Below, one piece after another: positions 45,860-56,555 of a DNA stretch of 62,350 nt. The first letter of the stretch is position 1; every line of letters starts with the position of its first letter. The stretch is from the NCBI RefSeq assembly GCF_020524345.1, contig NZ_JAIVLH010000026.1, forward strand, positions 1 through 62,350. The letters are read 5' to 3'. Source of the stretch: Metabacillus niabensis. Lineage in GTDB: Bacteria > Bacillota > Bacilli > Bacillales > Bacillaceae. The position numbers and the translations under genes were made by a program. Under the pieces are notes generated by a model, which worked only from the letters and a program-made list of their open reading frames with translations, had not been told where the DNA came from and did no database searches.

Positions 45860-46603
45860 CTACTCCCCTAAAGGGAATCGCTTTCTGTATACCTCATACA
45901 TTAAAAGACTGGCTGCAACGGATGCATTCAGTGAAGTAACATGGCCAACCATCGGCATTTTGATAAGAAAGTCACATTTCTCCTTGATTAACCGGCCAAT
46001 CCCTTTACCTTCACTCCCAATTATAAGAGCTAAGGACATCTTACCATCAAGGTTTCGATAATCATCTGCACCTTTTGCATCTGTCCCTACAATCCATACT
46101 CCCTTTTCCTTTAACTCATCGATCGTTCTTGCCATATTGGTTACTCTTGCTACAGGTATATGTTCGATTGCCCCTGTTGATGATTTCGCAACTGTTGCTG
46201 TGAGTCCGACGGCTCTACGCTTTGGAATGACAATTCCATGTGCACCAACAGCATCTGCGGTTCTCATAATAGACCCTAAGTTATGAGGATCTTCTATTTC
46301 ATCTAGGAGCAATAGAAACGGTAATTCTCCCCGCTGTTCGGCAACATTCAATATATCATCCACATGAACATATTCATAAGCGGCAACTTGTGCAATAACC
46401 CCCTGATGATTTCCCTCTACCATCTGATCAATTTTCTTTTTTGGAACAAAATTAATCGTGATTCCTCTTTCTTTCGCCAGCTTTGTAATTTGCTGCGCCT
46501 GTCCTTTTAATGAGTTTTCAGCCACCCAAATCTTATTAATATCCCGTGTGGATTTTAGCACTTCAATAACAGGGTTTCGACCTATAATGAAATCTTCACT
46601 CAT
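45860..46603 (-). CDS. rlmB: SpoU-family 23S rRNA 2'-O-methyltransferase RlmB
   Basis: RlmB methylates ribose of G2251 in E. coli 23S; the Bacillus homologue (YacO) is taken to do the same. The 247 aa have an N-terminal substrate-binding domain (FIIGRNPVIEVLKSTRDINK) and the knotted SPOUT core with GSEGKGIGRLIKEKCDF and GHVTSLNASVAASLLMYEV. Its ATG overlaps the mrnC stop by four bases. Confidence 0.94.
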   Translation of the reverse strand: MSEDFIIGRNPVIEVLKSTRDINKIWVAENSLKGQAQQITKLAKERGITINFVPKKKIDQMVEGNHQGVIAQVAAYEYVHVDDILNVAEQRGELPFLLLLDEIEDPHNLGSIMRTADAVGAHGIVIPKRRAVGLTATVAKSSTGAIEHIPVARVTNMARTIDELKEKGVWIVGTDAKGADDYRNLDGKMSLALIIGSEGKGIGRLIKEKCDFLIKMPMVGHVTSLNASVAASLLMYEVYRKRFPLGE

Positions 46604-47025
46604 GATAACCCCTCCTTTTCACCATCAACAAATTCAAAGGATTGCTGAATCAATTCCTCAAGACGTTCATGTTTTTTTTCTAAATATAAGTATCCGATTA
46701 GTGCTTCAAAGGAAGTACTGTATCGATATGTTTGAACATTAGTATTTTTAGGAATTGTCCCCGATTTTGCATTTCTTCCACGTCTTAAAACACCTTGTTC
46801 CTCTTCAGAGAAAATTTCCTGTGAATAGAAATGGTGCAAAACACTAGCCTGTGCCTTTGCCGACACAAACCTTTTCGCTTGATTATGCAGCTGGTTTGGG
46901 CGAATCGTTCCTTTTGATAAGAGATAATGCCTCACATAAATTTCAAAAACAGCATCACCAATATACGCCAAAGCCAAGCTATTTAAATGCTTAGAGTCTT
47001 TAATTGTCTTAACATCTAAAAACAT
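46600..47025 (-). CDS. mrnC: mini-ribonuclease III (MrnC)
   Basis: Mini-III trims the 23S rRNA ends in Bacillus. The 141 aa are an RNase III catalytic domain with no dsRNA-binding domain. The acidic catalytic Asp is in LALAYIGDAVFEIYVR (Asp24), and a second motif YSTSFEALIGYLYLEK supplies Glu. It begins 278 bases after cysS, past a repeat-filled gap, and overlaps rlmB. Confidence 0.95.
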   Translation of the reverse strand: MFLDVKTIKDSKHLNSLALAYIGDAVFEIYVRHYLLSKGTIRPNQLHNQAKRFVSAKAQASVLHHFYSQEIFSEEEQGVLRRGRNAKSGTIPKNTNVQTYRYSTSFEALIGYLYLEKKHERLEELIQQSFEFVDGEKEGLS

Positions 47026-47060
47026 GTTGGTCCTCTTTTCTTAAAATAGCAGAGTATAAG

Positions 47061-47245
47061 AAAAGCGCAAGCGCCTTGACCAGCCAAGGGCAAATAAGGC
47101 GATTTGGAATAGAAGGCGTTCTTTGCCTTCAATTCCAAAATGACTAGACCCTAGAGGGGCTAGGCGCTGGAGCTAGACACTTACACTAAGTACAAAACTT
47201 TATACTTTCTTATCTGTTAACTAAAGCGCAAGCGCCTTGGTTAAA
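47061..47245. repeat. dispersed palindromic repeat (copy B) with a restarted short unit
   Basis: AAAAGCGCAAGCGCCTTGAC begins a unit to about 47181, matching copy A at 11455. Its hairpin GAAGGC-GTTCTTT-GCCTTC (47112-47130) sits in an outer stem TTTGGAAT / ATTCCAAA (47103-47139). The palindrome GACTAGACCCTAGAGGGGCT follows. A short restart AAAGCGCAAGCGCCTTGG is at 47223-47240. No ORF is seen. Confidence 0.85.
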
Positions 47246-47303
47246 ACAATGCCTCTGCCACTTCCTTGCTAATATCTTTATTCCCTAATATTTCATCGTG
47301 TAA

Positions 47304-48701
47304 TCAATTACGCTTCCATCTTGTTCCTTGAGGAGTGTCCTCTAATATGATGTTTAAATCTTTTAATTTATCGCGTATTTCATCTGCTAATGCAAAATTG
47401 CGATCTTTTCTAGCTTGAATGCGCTGTTCGATCATTAGTTCAATTTCTTCATCCAGCAGGTCAGTTGAACTAAATGTTACACCTAAAACTTTTCCGAGCA
47501 TGTCGAATTGATCAAGAAAAGCTTGGATAACTTCTTCTGATGTATTTAGTTCCTGCATGTAATAATTAGCTTGTTTGGATAAATCGAATAAAACAGAAAT
47601 CGCATTTGCTGTATTAAAATCATCATCCATTTCTTTAATAAATTGTTCTTTATAAGAGTTGATTTTATCAAGCCACTCTTGGTCATTCTCTGTTAGATTA
47701 TTGCTGCTATTTTTGCGATGTTTAAGATTACCATAAGACGTTGTTAATCTTTCAAAAGCATTTTCTGTGCTTTCAAGTAACTCCTGAGAAAAATTAATTG
47801 GGTGTCTGTAGTGTACAGATAGCATAAAGAATCGAACAATCTGTGGATCAATTTCCTTAATGATGTCGTGCACTAATACAAAGTTACCCAGTGATTTAGA
47901 CATTTTTTCGTTATTGATATTAATGTAGCCGTTATGCATCCAGTACTTTGAAAATAGTTTTCCTGTTACTGCTTCTGACTGAGCTATTTCGTTCTCATGG
48001 TGTGGAAATGTTAGGTCTTGACCGCCAGCATGAATGTCTATAGTATCGCCCAAATATTTCTTCGCCATAGCAGAGCACTCAATATGCCAACCAGGTCTCC
48101 CATGTCCCCAAGGACTTTCCCAGGAAATTTCTCCTTCTTTCGCCGCTTTCCAGAGTACAAAATCCAATGCATCTTGTTTTTTATCGCCAACCTCAATTCG
48201 ATTTCCAAGACGCAACTCCTCAATTGATTGATGAGAAAGCTTACCATACTCCTTGAATTCACGAGTTTTATAATAAACATCTCCACCCGCTTCGTATGCA
48301 TATCCTTTATCAATGAGTGCTTGAATAAAGTCAATAATAATATCAATGTTTTCTGTCACACGTGGATGAATCGTAGCGCGTTTGCATCCAAGTGCTGAAA
48401 CATCCTCGTAATAAGCATCAATAAATCGGTCTGCTATGGTTGGCACATCTTCTCCAAGCTCATTTGCTGCTTTTATTAATTTATCATCGACATCTGTAAA
48501 GTTTGAAATAAATGTTACTTCATATCCTCGGTACTCTAAATATCTTCTAACGGTATCATAAACAATCGCCGGTCTAGCGTTTCCTATATGAATATAGTTA
48601 TAGACAGTCGGACCGCAAACATACATTTTCACTTTCCCTGCTTCAAGGGGCTCAAATGTTTCTTTTTGTCTCGTTAGCGTATTGTACAACTTTATTGTCA
48701 T
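47304..48701 (-). CDS. cysS: cysteinyl-tRNA synthetase
   Basis: CysRS charges tRNA-Cys and uses an active-site zinc. The ATG at 48701 ([20 protein letters not shown], 465 aa) matches B. subtilis CysS as I recall it. HIGH-type YIHIGNARP, the zinc region YVCGPTV with WHIECSAM and [10 protein letters not shown], and KMSKS in [12 protein letters not shown] are all present. Its first 50 bases overlap the end of cysE, and the pair is under a Cys T-box. Confidence 0.97.
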   Translation of the reverse strand: MTIKLYNTLTRQKETFEPLEAGKVKMYVCGPTVYNYIHIGNARPAIVYDTVRRYLEYRGYEVTFISNFTDVDDKLIKAANELGEDVPTIADRFIDAYYEDVSALGCKRATIHPRVTENIDIIIDFIQALIDKGYAYEAGGDVYYKTREFKEYGKLSHQSIEELRLGNRIEVGDKKQDALDFVLWKAAKEGEISWESPWGHGRPGWHIECSAMAKKYLGDTIDIHAGGQDLTFPHHENEIAQSEAVTGKLFSKYWMHNGYININNEKMSKSLGNFVLVHDIIKEIDPQIVRFFMLSVHYRHPINFSQELLESTENAFERLTTSYGNLKHRKNSSNNLTENDQEWLDKINSYKEQFIKEMDDDFNTANAISVLFDLSKQANYYMQELNTSEEVIQAFLDQFDMLGKVLGVTFSSTDLLDEEIELMIEQRIQARKDRNFALADEIRDKLKDLNIILEDTPQGTRWKRN

Positions 48702-49347
48702 GTTCACTCGTTCCTTTCTTAAATTGTTGTACTTCATATCTCAAATTAGCCAATTCCGTTTCTAGTTCTTTAAATCGGTCTGCTACTGGATCTGGAAGAT
48801 CACAATGGTTTAAATCCTGACCTACTCTTCTTCCATTCTGAATCACTACTTTTCCAGGTATACCTACAACAGTCGAATGATCAGGAACATCTTTTAGTAC
48901 AACAGAACCTGCTCCTATTTTAGAGTATGCCCCGACAGTGATAGACCCTAACACTTTTGCTCCCGTGGCTATTAAGGCATGATCTTTAATGGTTGGGTGC
49001 CGCTTTCCCTTTTCCTTGCCGGTTCCACCTAAGGTAACTCCCTGAAAAACAGTAACATTATCTCCTATTTCACATGTTTCTCCGATAACAACTCCCATTC
49101 CATGGTCGATAAAGAAACGACGTCCAATTCTTGCTGCAGGATGAATTTCTACTCCTGTAAAAAATCTACTTATTTGAGAGACAGCTCTCGCTAAGAAGAA
49201 GAGCTTCCTTTTATACAATGCATGTGCAATACGATGACTCCAAATGGCATGTAGCCCTGAATAAGTTAAGATAACTTCAAAATAACTTCTTGCTGCAGGA
49301 TCTTGCTCGAAAACAATATCAACGTCTTCCTTCATCATTTTTAACAC
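48652..49347 (-). CDS. cysE: serine O-acetyltransferase
   Basis: CysE makes O-acetylserine, the cysteine precursor, at the first committed step. The GTG at 49347, with GGGGG eight bases upstream, gives 231 aa starting [20 protein letters not shown]; a TTG at 49362 is an alternative. Left-handed beta-helix hexapeptide repeats are visible (IGENVTV-type, [20 protein letters not shown]). The C-terminal ~19 residues exceed the length I recall for B. subtilis and overlap cysS by 50 bases. A Cys T-box precedes it. Confidence 0.94.
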   Translation of the reverse strand: MLKMMKEDVDIVFEQDPAARSYFEVILTYSGLHAIWSHRIAHALYKRKLFFLARAVSQISRFFTGVEIHPAARIGRRFFIDHGMGVVIGETCEIGDNVTVFQGVTLGGTGKEKGKRHPTIKDHALIATGAKVLGSITVGAYSKIGAGSVVLKDVPDHSTVVGIPGKVVIQNGRRVGQDLNHCDLPDPVADRFKELETELANLRYEVQQFKKGTSEHDNKVVQYANETKRNI

Positions 49348-49403
49348 TGGTTTTACCCCCAATCCCCAACTTGTTTAACGGATTTGCCCTTTTAAAATAT
49401 AAA

Positions 49404-49672
49404 AAAGCGCCTCTGTACAATGACAGAGACGCTTTGATGCGCGGTTCCACTCTGTTTAGGCAAAAGACATATTTCCTCTCGCCTCAACTTTAGCTCTGTA
49501 ACGTAGAGCGACACGCTTTTACTTACTAGTCACTTTAAAAGACGTTTAGTAAAAGACTCAAAGGTGCATTTCAAGAATTATTTCTCTTAAACCCCTTCCA
49601 GCCTCTGAGGGTTCTCTCTAAGAAGGAAATAAAACTCTACTCTCCTTATCAACGCTTTAAATATAGTTAACC
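49404..49672 (-). ncRNA. cysteine T-box riboswitch upstream of cysE-cysS
   Basis: On minus, the leader ends with the T-box AGAGTGGAACCGCG (49453-49440) and the terminator AGCGTCTCTGT / ACAGAGGCGCT (49434-49405) plus a T-run. Upstream, a stem-I-like region contains GAAATGCACC; the specifier TGC (49568-49566) is a Cys codon. The variable T-box base is A (TGGAACC), which pairs with discriminator U of tRNA-Cys. Uncharged tRNA-Cys should thus turn on cysE-cysS. Confidence 0.93.
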
Positions 49673-49674
49673 CT

Positions 49675-49703
49675 ACTATATTACATTTTTATCTAAATGT
49701 TAA
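49675..49703 (-). promoter_or_regulatory. promoter of cysE-cysS leader
   Basis: On minus, TTAACA (49703-49698) and TATAGT (49680-49675) are 17 bases apart. The -35 overlaps the end of gltX. Confidence 0.75.
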
Positions 49704-51157
49704 CTAATAATATTTTTTATTCTTGTTAAGACAGTATCTTTTCCTAATACTGCGATAGATTTTGGCAAATCAGGTCCATGTGTTTGCCCTGTTGTTGCAA
49801 CACGAATTGGCATAAACAAATTTTTGCCTTTCTGACCTGATGTTTTTTGTACTGCCTTAATTAAACCTTTAATTGTCTCAGCTGTAAAATCATCTGCATG
49901 CTTAATTTCATGCTGAAAAGCTTTTAGCACTTCAGGAACTTGTTCCCCTTCAAGAACTTGTTTAGCTTCTTCATCATAGCTAATCTCTTCTTTGAAGAAT
50001 AGTTCAGTTAATTGAACTATTTCTGCTCCGTAGTTTAGTTGATCTTGATACAAAGCAATTAACTGGTTTGTTCTTTCTTTTTCTTCACTGCTCATATCTT
50101 CAGGAACTTTACCTGCCTTCACTAAATGCGGTAATGCAAGTGGAATAAGTTTTTCTACCTCAAGTTGTTTAATATATTGATTATTCATCCATGCTAGTTT
50201 TTGTGTATCAAATACAGCCGGTGATTTTGACAAACGATTTGCATCAAATATTTCAATGAGCTGATCCTTTGTAAAAACTTCTTCTTCTCCTACTGGTGAC
50301 CATCCAAGTAAAGAAATAAAATTAAATAACGCATCTGGCAAGTAGCCCAGTTCTTCATACTGCTCAATGAACTGAATAATCGATTCATCACGCTTACTTA
50401 ACTTCTTACGGCTTTCATTCACAATTAATGTCATATGGCCAAAAACAGGGATTTCCCATCCAAAAGCTTCATAAATCATCATTTGCTTTGGAGTATTTGA
50501 AATATGATCTTCTCCTCTAAGAACATGGGAGATTTTCATAAGATGGTCATCAACAGCAACAGCAAAGTTATAAGTTGGTGTTCCATCTTTCTTGACAATA
50601 ACAAAATCACCCATGCCTTCAGATTCAAAAGAAATGTCCCCTTTGACCATATCATAAAATCGGTATTCCTTATTAGCCGGGACTCTAAAACGTATACTTG
50701 CCTTTAAGCCTTTTGCTTCCAATTCCTTTTGCTCTTCAACTGTTAAGTTTGCATGCTTACCGGAATACATAGGCGTTTCACCACGTGAAATTTGTTCTTC
50801 ACGCTCTTTTTCTAATTCTTCTTCCGTGCAATAGCATTTATAAGCCAATCCTTTTTCTAGCAGTTCTTCATAATATTTTTTATAAAGGTCATTTCTTTCT
50901 GATTGGCGATATGGACCGTACTCTCCACCAACATCAACACTTTCATCCCAATCAATTCCAAGCCATCTCAAATACTTTAGCTGGCTTTCCTCTCCACCAG
51001 CGATATTTCGTTTCTTATCTGTATCTTCAATTCGGATGATGAACTTACCGCCTTGATTTTTTGCAAATAAATAATTAAATAATGCTGTTCTTGCATTACC
51101 AATATGCAAATGTCCCGTTGGACTTGGGGCATAACGTACTCTAACTTCATTTGTCAT
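49700..51157 (-). CDS. gltX: glutamyl-tRNA synthetase
   Basis: In Bacilli GltX charges both tRNA-Glu and tRNA-Gln; the misacylated Glu-tRNA-Gln is then amidated by GatCAB. The 485 aa start with [20 protein letters not shown] (HIGH motif) and include KLSKRDESI (KMSKS type). The C-terminal anticodon domain ends [18 protein letters not shown]. It lies between ispF and the Cys T-box. Confidence 0.97.
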   Translation of the reverse strand: MTNEVRVRYAPSPTGHLHIGNARTALFNYLFAKNQGGKFIIRIEDTDKKRNIAGGEESQLKYLRWLGIDWDESVDVGGEYGPYRQSERNDLYKKYYEELLEKGLAYKCYCTEEELEKEREEQISRGETPMYSGKHANLTVEEQKELEAKGLKASIRFRVPANKEYRFYDMVKGDISFESEGMGDFVIVKKDGTPTYNFAVAVDDHLMKISHVLRGEDHISNTPKQMMIYEAFGWEIPVFGHMTLIVNESRKKLSKRDESIIQFIEQYEELGYLPDALFNFISLLGWSPVGEEEVFTKDQLIEIFDANRLSKSPAVFDTQKLAWMNNQYIKQLEVEKLIPLALPHLVKAGKVPEDMSSEEKERTNQLIALYQDQLNYGAEIVQLTELFFKEEISYDEEAKQVLEGEQVPEVLKAFQHEIKHADDFTAETIKGLIKAVQKTSGQKGKNLFMPIRVATTGQTHGPDLPKSIAVLGKDTVLTRIKNIIS

Positions 51158-51281
51158 TTTTTCTACCTCCGTTATTTCTCAATAAATCCTATATGTAAAA
51201 TACCTTTTATGTTCACATCATAGTTTGGTCAGAATTCATTTTATCACCAAAGATGAGAAGACACAAAAATAATTAGACTGT

Positions 51282-52468
<1,187 letters not shown>

Positions 52469-52574
52469 TCAATTTTACGTTATTGGAACATTTGTGGTTT
52501 TCGGAACTCTAATATCTTTATCTGTCCCCATTCCATTTTATACTTTCTAATAGAATAATAAAATATATAACAAA

Positions 52575-52607
52575 GGGCCAGGTTCCTTTTGCCCGGAACC
52601 TGACCCC
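52575..52607. other. long hairpin between yacL and ispD
   Basis: GGGCCAGGTTCC-TTTTGCCC-GGAACCTGACCC forms a 12-bp stem (one mismatch). On minus a short TTTG run follows, so it could terminate yacL, but the loop and flanks also resemble a dispersed palindrome. No second copy is seen in this window. Confidence 0.7.
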
Positions 52608-52619
52608 ATTTTTATACAA

Positions 52620-53717
52620 TTACAGTGCTTTTTCTAAAAGCTTGGGCTTGGCAAAGATCATTCTTCCAGCTGAAGTCTGAAGAACACTTGTTACTAATAC
52701 ATCAATATGTTTACCGATATAATTACGCCCTTCTTCAACAACGATCATCGTGCCATCATCTAGATAAGCAATCCCCTGATTGTGTTCCTTACCATCTTTG
52801 ATAACCTGAACATTCATTTCCTCTCCAGGCAATACAACCGGCTTAACAGCATTTGCTAAATCATTAATATTTAATACTGCAACTTTTTGAAGTTCACATA
52901 CTTTATTCAAATTAAAATCATTGGTTACGACAACACCCGATGTAAGTTTAGCTAATTTAACCAATTTACTGTCTACCTCTTGAATTTCTTCAAAATCTCC
53001 TTCATAAATCTCTACATTTATTGAAAGTTCTTTTTGAATTCTATTCAGAATATCCAGTCCTCTTCTACCGCGATTTCTCTTTAATACATCAGATGAATCG
53101 GCAATATGCTGAAGCTCCTCTAATACAAATTGAGGAATAACAATCGTTCCTTCCAAAAAACCTGTTTGACAAATATCAGCAATTCTTCCATCAATGATGA
53201 CACTTGTGTCCAAAATTTTTAACTTTTTATCCTCATTTTCTACTTCTTCGTCAGGCCCACCTTTTTTCTTTCCAATACGATTTGGAGCAGAGAATAAATT
53301 AATAAGTTCGTCTCTTTTCTTAAAACCGACCTGGAACCCTAAATATCCTAATAATAGCGTTAAAAAGATTGGAATGATGGTGTTAAATACCTGGTATTGG
53401 ATATCTTTTAAAGGAATAACAATAAGAAAAGCAACTATAAGACCAAAGATTAATCCTAAACTACCAAACAATACATCTGTTACAGGTGCCTTAACAACAG
53501 CCTCTTCTAATACTTTAATCCAGTTTACAACATAATCAACTAACCAAAACGTTCCGATAAAAAATATAATTGCACCTATTACTGCTAATGTATAAGGCGT
53601 GTTAATAAAAGGTATGTCCTGCATATTCATTAATTCAAGTAGTTCCGGTATAAAAAGAATTCCCAGCATTCCACCGATACTTAGAAAAAGCAATTGGATT
53701 ATGCGTTTAATTAACAT
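52620..53717 (-). CDS. yacL: membrane-anchored PIN/TRAM-domain protein (YacL)
   Basis: A 365-aa protein: about four N-terminal membrane helices, then a PIN domain ([33 protein letters not shown] and the acidic [12 protein letters not shown]), then a short TRAM-like tail. PIN domains are nucleases of the RNase family; the YacL family is widespread but its substrate is unknown. It lies between disA and ispD, as in Bacillus. Confidence 0.92.
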   Translation of the reverse strand: MLIKRIIQLLFLSIGGMLGILFIPELLELMNMQDIPFINTPYTLAVIGAIIFFIGTFWLVDYVVNWIKVLEEAVVKAPVTDVLFGSLGLIFGLIVAFLIVIPLKDIQYQVFNTIIPIFLTLLLGYLGFQVGFKKRDELINLFSAPNRIGKKKGGPDEEVENEDKKLKILDTSVIIDGRIADICQTGFLEGTIVIPQFVLEELQHIADSSDVLKRNRGRRGLDILNRIQKELSINVEIYEGDFEEIQEVDSKLVKLAKLTSGVVVTNDFNLNKVCELQKVAVLNINDLANAVKPVVLPGEEMNVQVIKDGKEHNQGIAYLDDGTMIVVEEGRNYIGKHIDVLVTSVLQTSAGRMIFAKPKLLEKAL

Positions 53718-53907
53718 ACCTTCACCTCCCTCTGAGTTATTACTACTTTATCCTAATTCTGGAGCTTGTGATATAAATTATCTTAATTTGTAAATAGATT
53801 GATACAAGCTTGTAATGTTGAACCAAATATACACAATAAAAACAATTTTAATATACCCTATTTTTCAGTAATTAAAACAAAAATATGAAAAGTTTCATGA
53901 AATCTTC

Positions 53908-54987
53908 TTATATATGACGATCAATGAGAAGCTGATCTTGTAATCTTTTTAAACCTTCTTTGATTTTCTTTGCCCTTACCTCACCTATCCCTTCCACTTC
54001 ATCTAACTGTTCTACGGATGCGCCCATAATAAGTTTCAAATTTTTATATGTTGTCACTAAATTTTCAATAATTATTGTGGGAAGTCGCGGAATTTTATTT
54101 AAAATACGATAACCTCTTGAAATAACAGGACTATCTACATTCGTAAAAGAAGAATAACCAAGTAATTTGAAAAGAACTGCATCTTCTAAAAGCTCAAAGC
54201 TGGATAGATCTTGAAGCTGTTGGATAATAGGGTAAGGATCAACTGATTTGTCTTGGGCATAATCTTTAATTAACAGTGCTGCTTCCTCTTCTACACCTGT
54301 AAGAAGTTCTGCTAACTGCAACCTAATCAAATGCCCCTCTGCTCCCAACTCATTCACATAGTCAATAATTTCATCTTTAATTCTCAAGACCATTTCAAAA
54401 CGGTGAAGCACTTGCAGGACTTCTTTAAAGGTAACGAGTTCTTCGAGCTCTAAAGCACCTAATGTTAAAATAGATTGGTCAAGGACTATTTTATATTTTT
54501 CCAATGTTTGAATAGCCTGATTAGCCTTTGTTAAAATGACACCTATTTCACGCAGTGCATATCTAAGCTCCCCATGGTACAACGTAATGACATTCCTTCT
54601 TTGAGAGATCGCAATTACTAAATTACCAGTCTGCTTCGCAACACGTTCTGCGGTTCTGTGCCTCATTCCTGTTTCCGAAGAATAAATTGAAGAGTCGGGG
54701 ACCAGTTGTGCATTTGCATACATAATTTTGTTACCCGAATCACTTAAAATAATTGCTCCGTCCATTTTTGCTAGTTCATATAAATGAGCCGATGAAAAAG
54801 CACATCCTATTGCAAAGCCGCCATCAATAACCTTTTTTACCTTTTCATTATGACCAACGACAATTAAACCACCTGTTTTTGCACGAAGGACATTTTCAAT
54901 TCCTTCTCTTATAGGTGTCCCTGGTGCAACAAACTGTAGAATTTCGTTTAATGTCTTTTCACCCGACTTACTCTCTATGTCTGTCAT
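53908..54987 (-). CDS. disA: diadenylate cyclase DisA (DNA integrity scanning)
   Basis: DisA makes c-di-AMP and pauses on branched DNA; RadA inhibits it in B. subtilis. The 359 aa have the DAC domain with DGA at 76-78 and RHRTAE at 109-114, an intervening helical spine and a C-terminal HhH DNA-binding domain ([20 protein letters not shown]). It starts immediately after the radA stop, so the two are coupled. Confidence 0.97.
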   Translation of the reverse strand: MTDIESKSGEKTLNEILQFVAPGTPIREGIENVLRAKTGGLIVVGHNEKVKKVIDGGFAIGCAFSSAHLYELAKMDGAIILSDSGNKIMYANAQLVPDSSIYSSETGMRHRTAERVAKQTGNLVIAISQRRNVITLYHGELRYALREIGVILTKANQAIQTLEKYKIVLDQSILTLGALELEELVTFKEVLQVLHRFEMVLRIKDEIIDYVNELGAEGHLIRLQLAELLTGVEEEAALLIKDYAQDKSVDPYPIIQQLQDLSSFELLEDAVLFKLLGYSSFTNVDSPVISRGYRILNKIPRLPTIIIENLVTTYKNLKLIMGASVEQLDEVEGIGEVRAKKIKEGLKRLQDQLLIDRHI

Positions 54988-56364
54988 TTACGATCCTCCT
55001 AAGGTTTTTTGGAGAGCCTCTGCTACATTTTTAACCCCAATTATTTCAATTTCTTCCGGTGGATTCCATCCTCCAATATTTGCTTCTGGAATAATTGCTC
55101 TCTTAAATCCGAGCTTAGCTGCCTCGATTACTCTCTGTTCAATTCTTGATACTCTTCGAACTTCACCAGTTAATCCTACTTCACCAATAATTACGTCTGT
55201 CGGTTTTGGTGGTGCATCTTTAAAGCTTGATGCAATACTTACAGCAACAGCTAAATCAATAGCAGGTTCATCTAGTTTTACACCACCGGCTACTTTTAGG
55301 TAAGCATCTTGATTTTGCAATAAAAGACCTACTCGTTTTTCTAAAACAGCCATTAACAATGGTACCCGATTATGATCTATGCCTGTGGCCATTCTTCGTG
55401 GATTTCCAAAACTCGTTGGAGATATAAGTGCCTGTATTTCAACTAAAACAGAGCGTGTACCTTCCATAGATGCAACTACGGTTGAACCTGCTGCACCTTT
55501 TGAGCGCTCCTCAAGAAATATTTCAGAAGGATTTAGGACTTCTTCTAAACCAGCTTCCTTCATTTCAAAAATACCCATTTCATTTGTAGACCCAAAGCGG
55601 TTTTTCACTGCGCGAAGAATTCTATATGTGTGATGTCTTTCTCCCTCAAAATATAAAACAGTATCAACCATATGTTCAAGTAATCTCGGCCCTGCTATTG
55701 ACCCCTCTTTTGTAACATGGCCCACAATGAAAATCGCAATACCTTTTGTTTTGGCAATCCTCATCAATTCTGCAGTTGATTCTCTTACCTGTGATACACT
55801 ACCTGGTGCAGAACTTATTTCGCTATGGTAGACAGTTTGTATAGAGTCTACTACTACAAAGGATGGATTCGTATCTTCAATAGCTTTTGAAATAAAGCTT
55901 AGATCTGTTTCTGATAAGACTAATAATTTATTTGACTTTACTCCTAAACGATCCGCTCTTAATTTTGTTTGCTTTACCGATTCCTCGCCAGAAATATATA
56001 AAACATCATTCCCGTTATCTGCCAACTGGGAAGATACTTGTAATAACAATGTCGATTTTCCAATTCCAGGGTCCCCACCGATTAGCACTAGAGATCCTTT
56101 TACAATACCACTGCCTAACACACGGTTAAATTCTTTTAAATTTGTAAATATTCTTGGTTCTTGGGTTGTTTCGATTGTTGTTATGGGGGAGGGTTTTTGT
56201 ACAGTTTGGTTAGAATGAGCAAACACTGCCCTACGAGGTGATGCAGACTTTAGTACTTCTTCTGTCATCTTATTCCATTCACCGCAGCCAGGACATTTCC
56301 CCATCCATTTGGGTGATTCATAACCACATGATTGACAAATAAATTTCACCTTTGATTTCGCCAT
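54988..56364 (-). CDS. radA: DNA repair protein RadA (Sms)
   Basis: RadA is a DnaB-like helicase that extends recombination intermediates. The 458 aa start with a zinc finger ([20 protein letters not shown]), then Walker [11 protein letters not shown], the RadA motif KNRFGS and a Lon-like C-terminal domain ([20 protein letters not shown]). It precedes disA with no gap. Confidence 0.97.
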   Translation of the reverse strand: MAKSKVKFICQSCGYESPKWMGKCPGCGEWNKMTEEVLKSASPRRAVFAHSNQTVQKPSPITTIETTQEPRIFTNLKEFNRVLGSGIVKGSLVLIGGDPGIGKSTLLLQVSSQLADNGNDVLYISGEESVKQTKLRADRLGVKSNKLLVLSETDLSFISKAIEDTNPSFVVVDSIQTVYHSEISSAPGSVSQVRESTAELMRIAKTKGIAIFIVGHVTKEGSIAGPRLLEHMVDTVLYFEGERHHTYRILRAVKNRFGSTNEMGIFEMKEAGLEEVLNPSEIFLEERSKGAAGSTVVASMEGTRSVLVEIQALISPTSFGNPRRMATGIDHNRVPLLMAVLEKRVGLLLQNQDAYLKVAGGVKLDEPAIDLAVAVSIASSFKDAPPKPTDVIIGEVGLTGEVRRVSRIEQRVIEAAKLGFKRAIIPEANIGGWNPPEEIEIIGVKNVAEALQKTLGGS

Positions 56365-56508
56365 TCAAATATTCCTCTCTTATTAGATTAGCAAGTAGAC
56401 GAGCAAATTATGATTGTAAATACAAACAAATCGTTTGGGGATAAATGTTCATTTTAAAATTTTAACATGTGTTGGAATATGTAAGTGGAATTGATTTTCA
56501 ACTAAAAA

Positions 56509-56545
56509 GAAAGTGAGGCACACAACAGAAAGTGTGCCTCAACTT
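56509..56545. terminator. terminator after clpC
   Basis: AAAGTGAGGCACAC-AACAGAAA-GTGTGCCTCAACTTTTTT forms a long GC-rich stem with T-runs on both sides. On minus it closes the ctsR-mcsA-mcsB-clpC operon; the other side faces radA. Confidence 0.85.
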
Positions 56546-56555
56546 TTTTCATATG

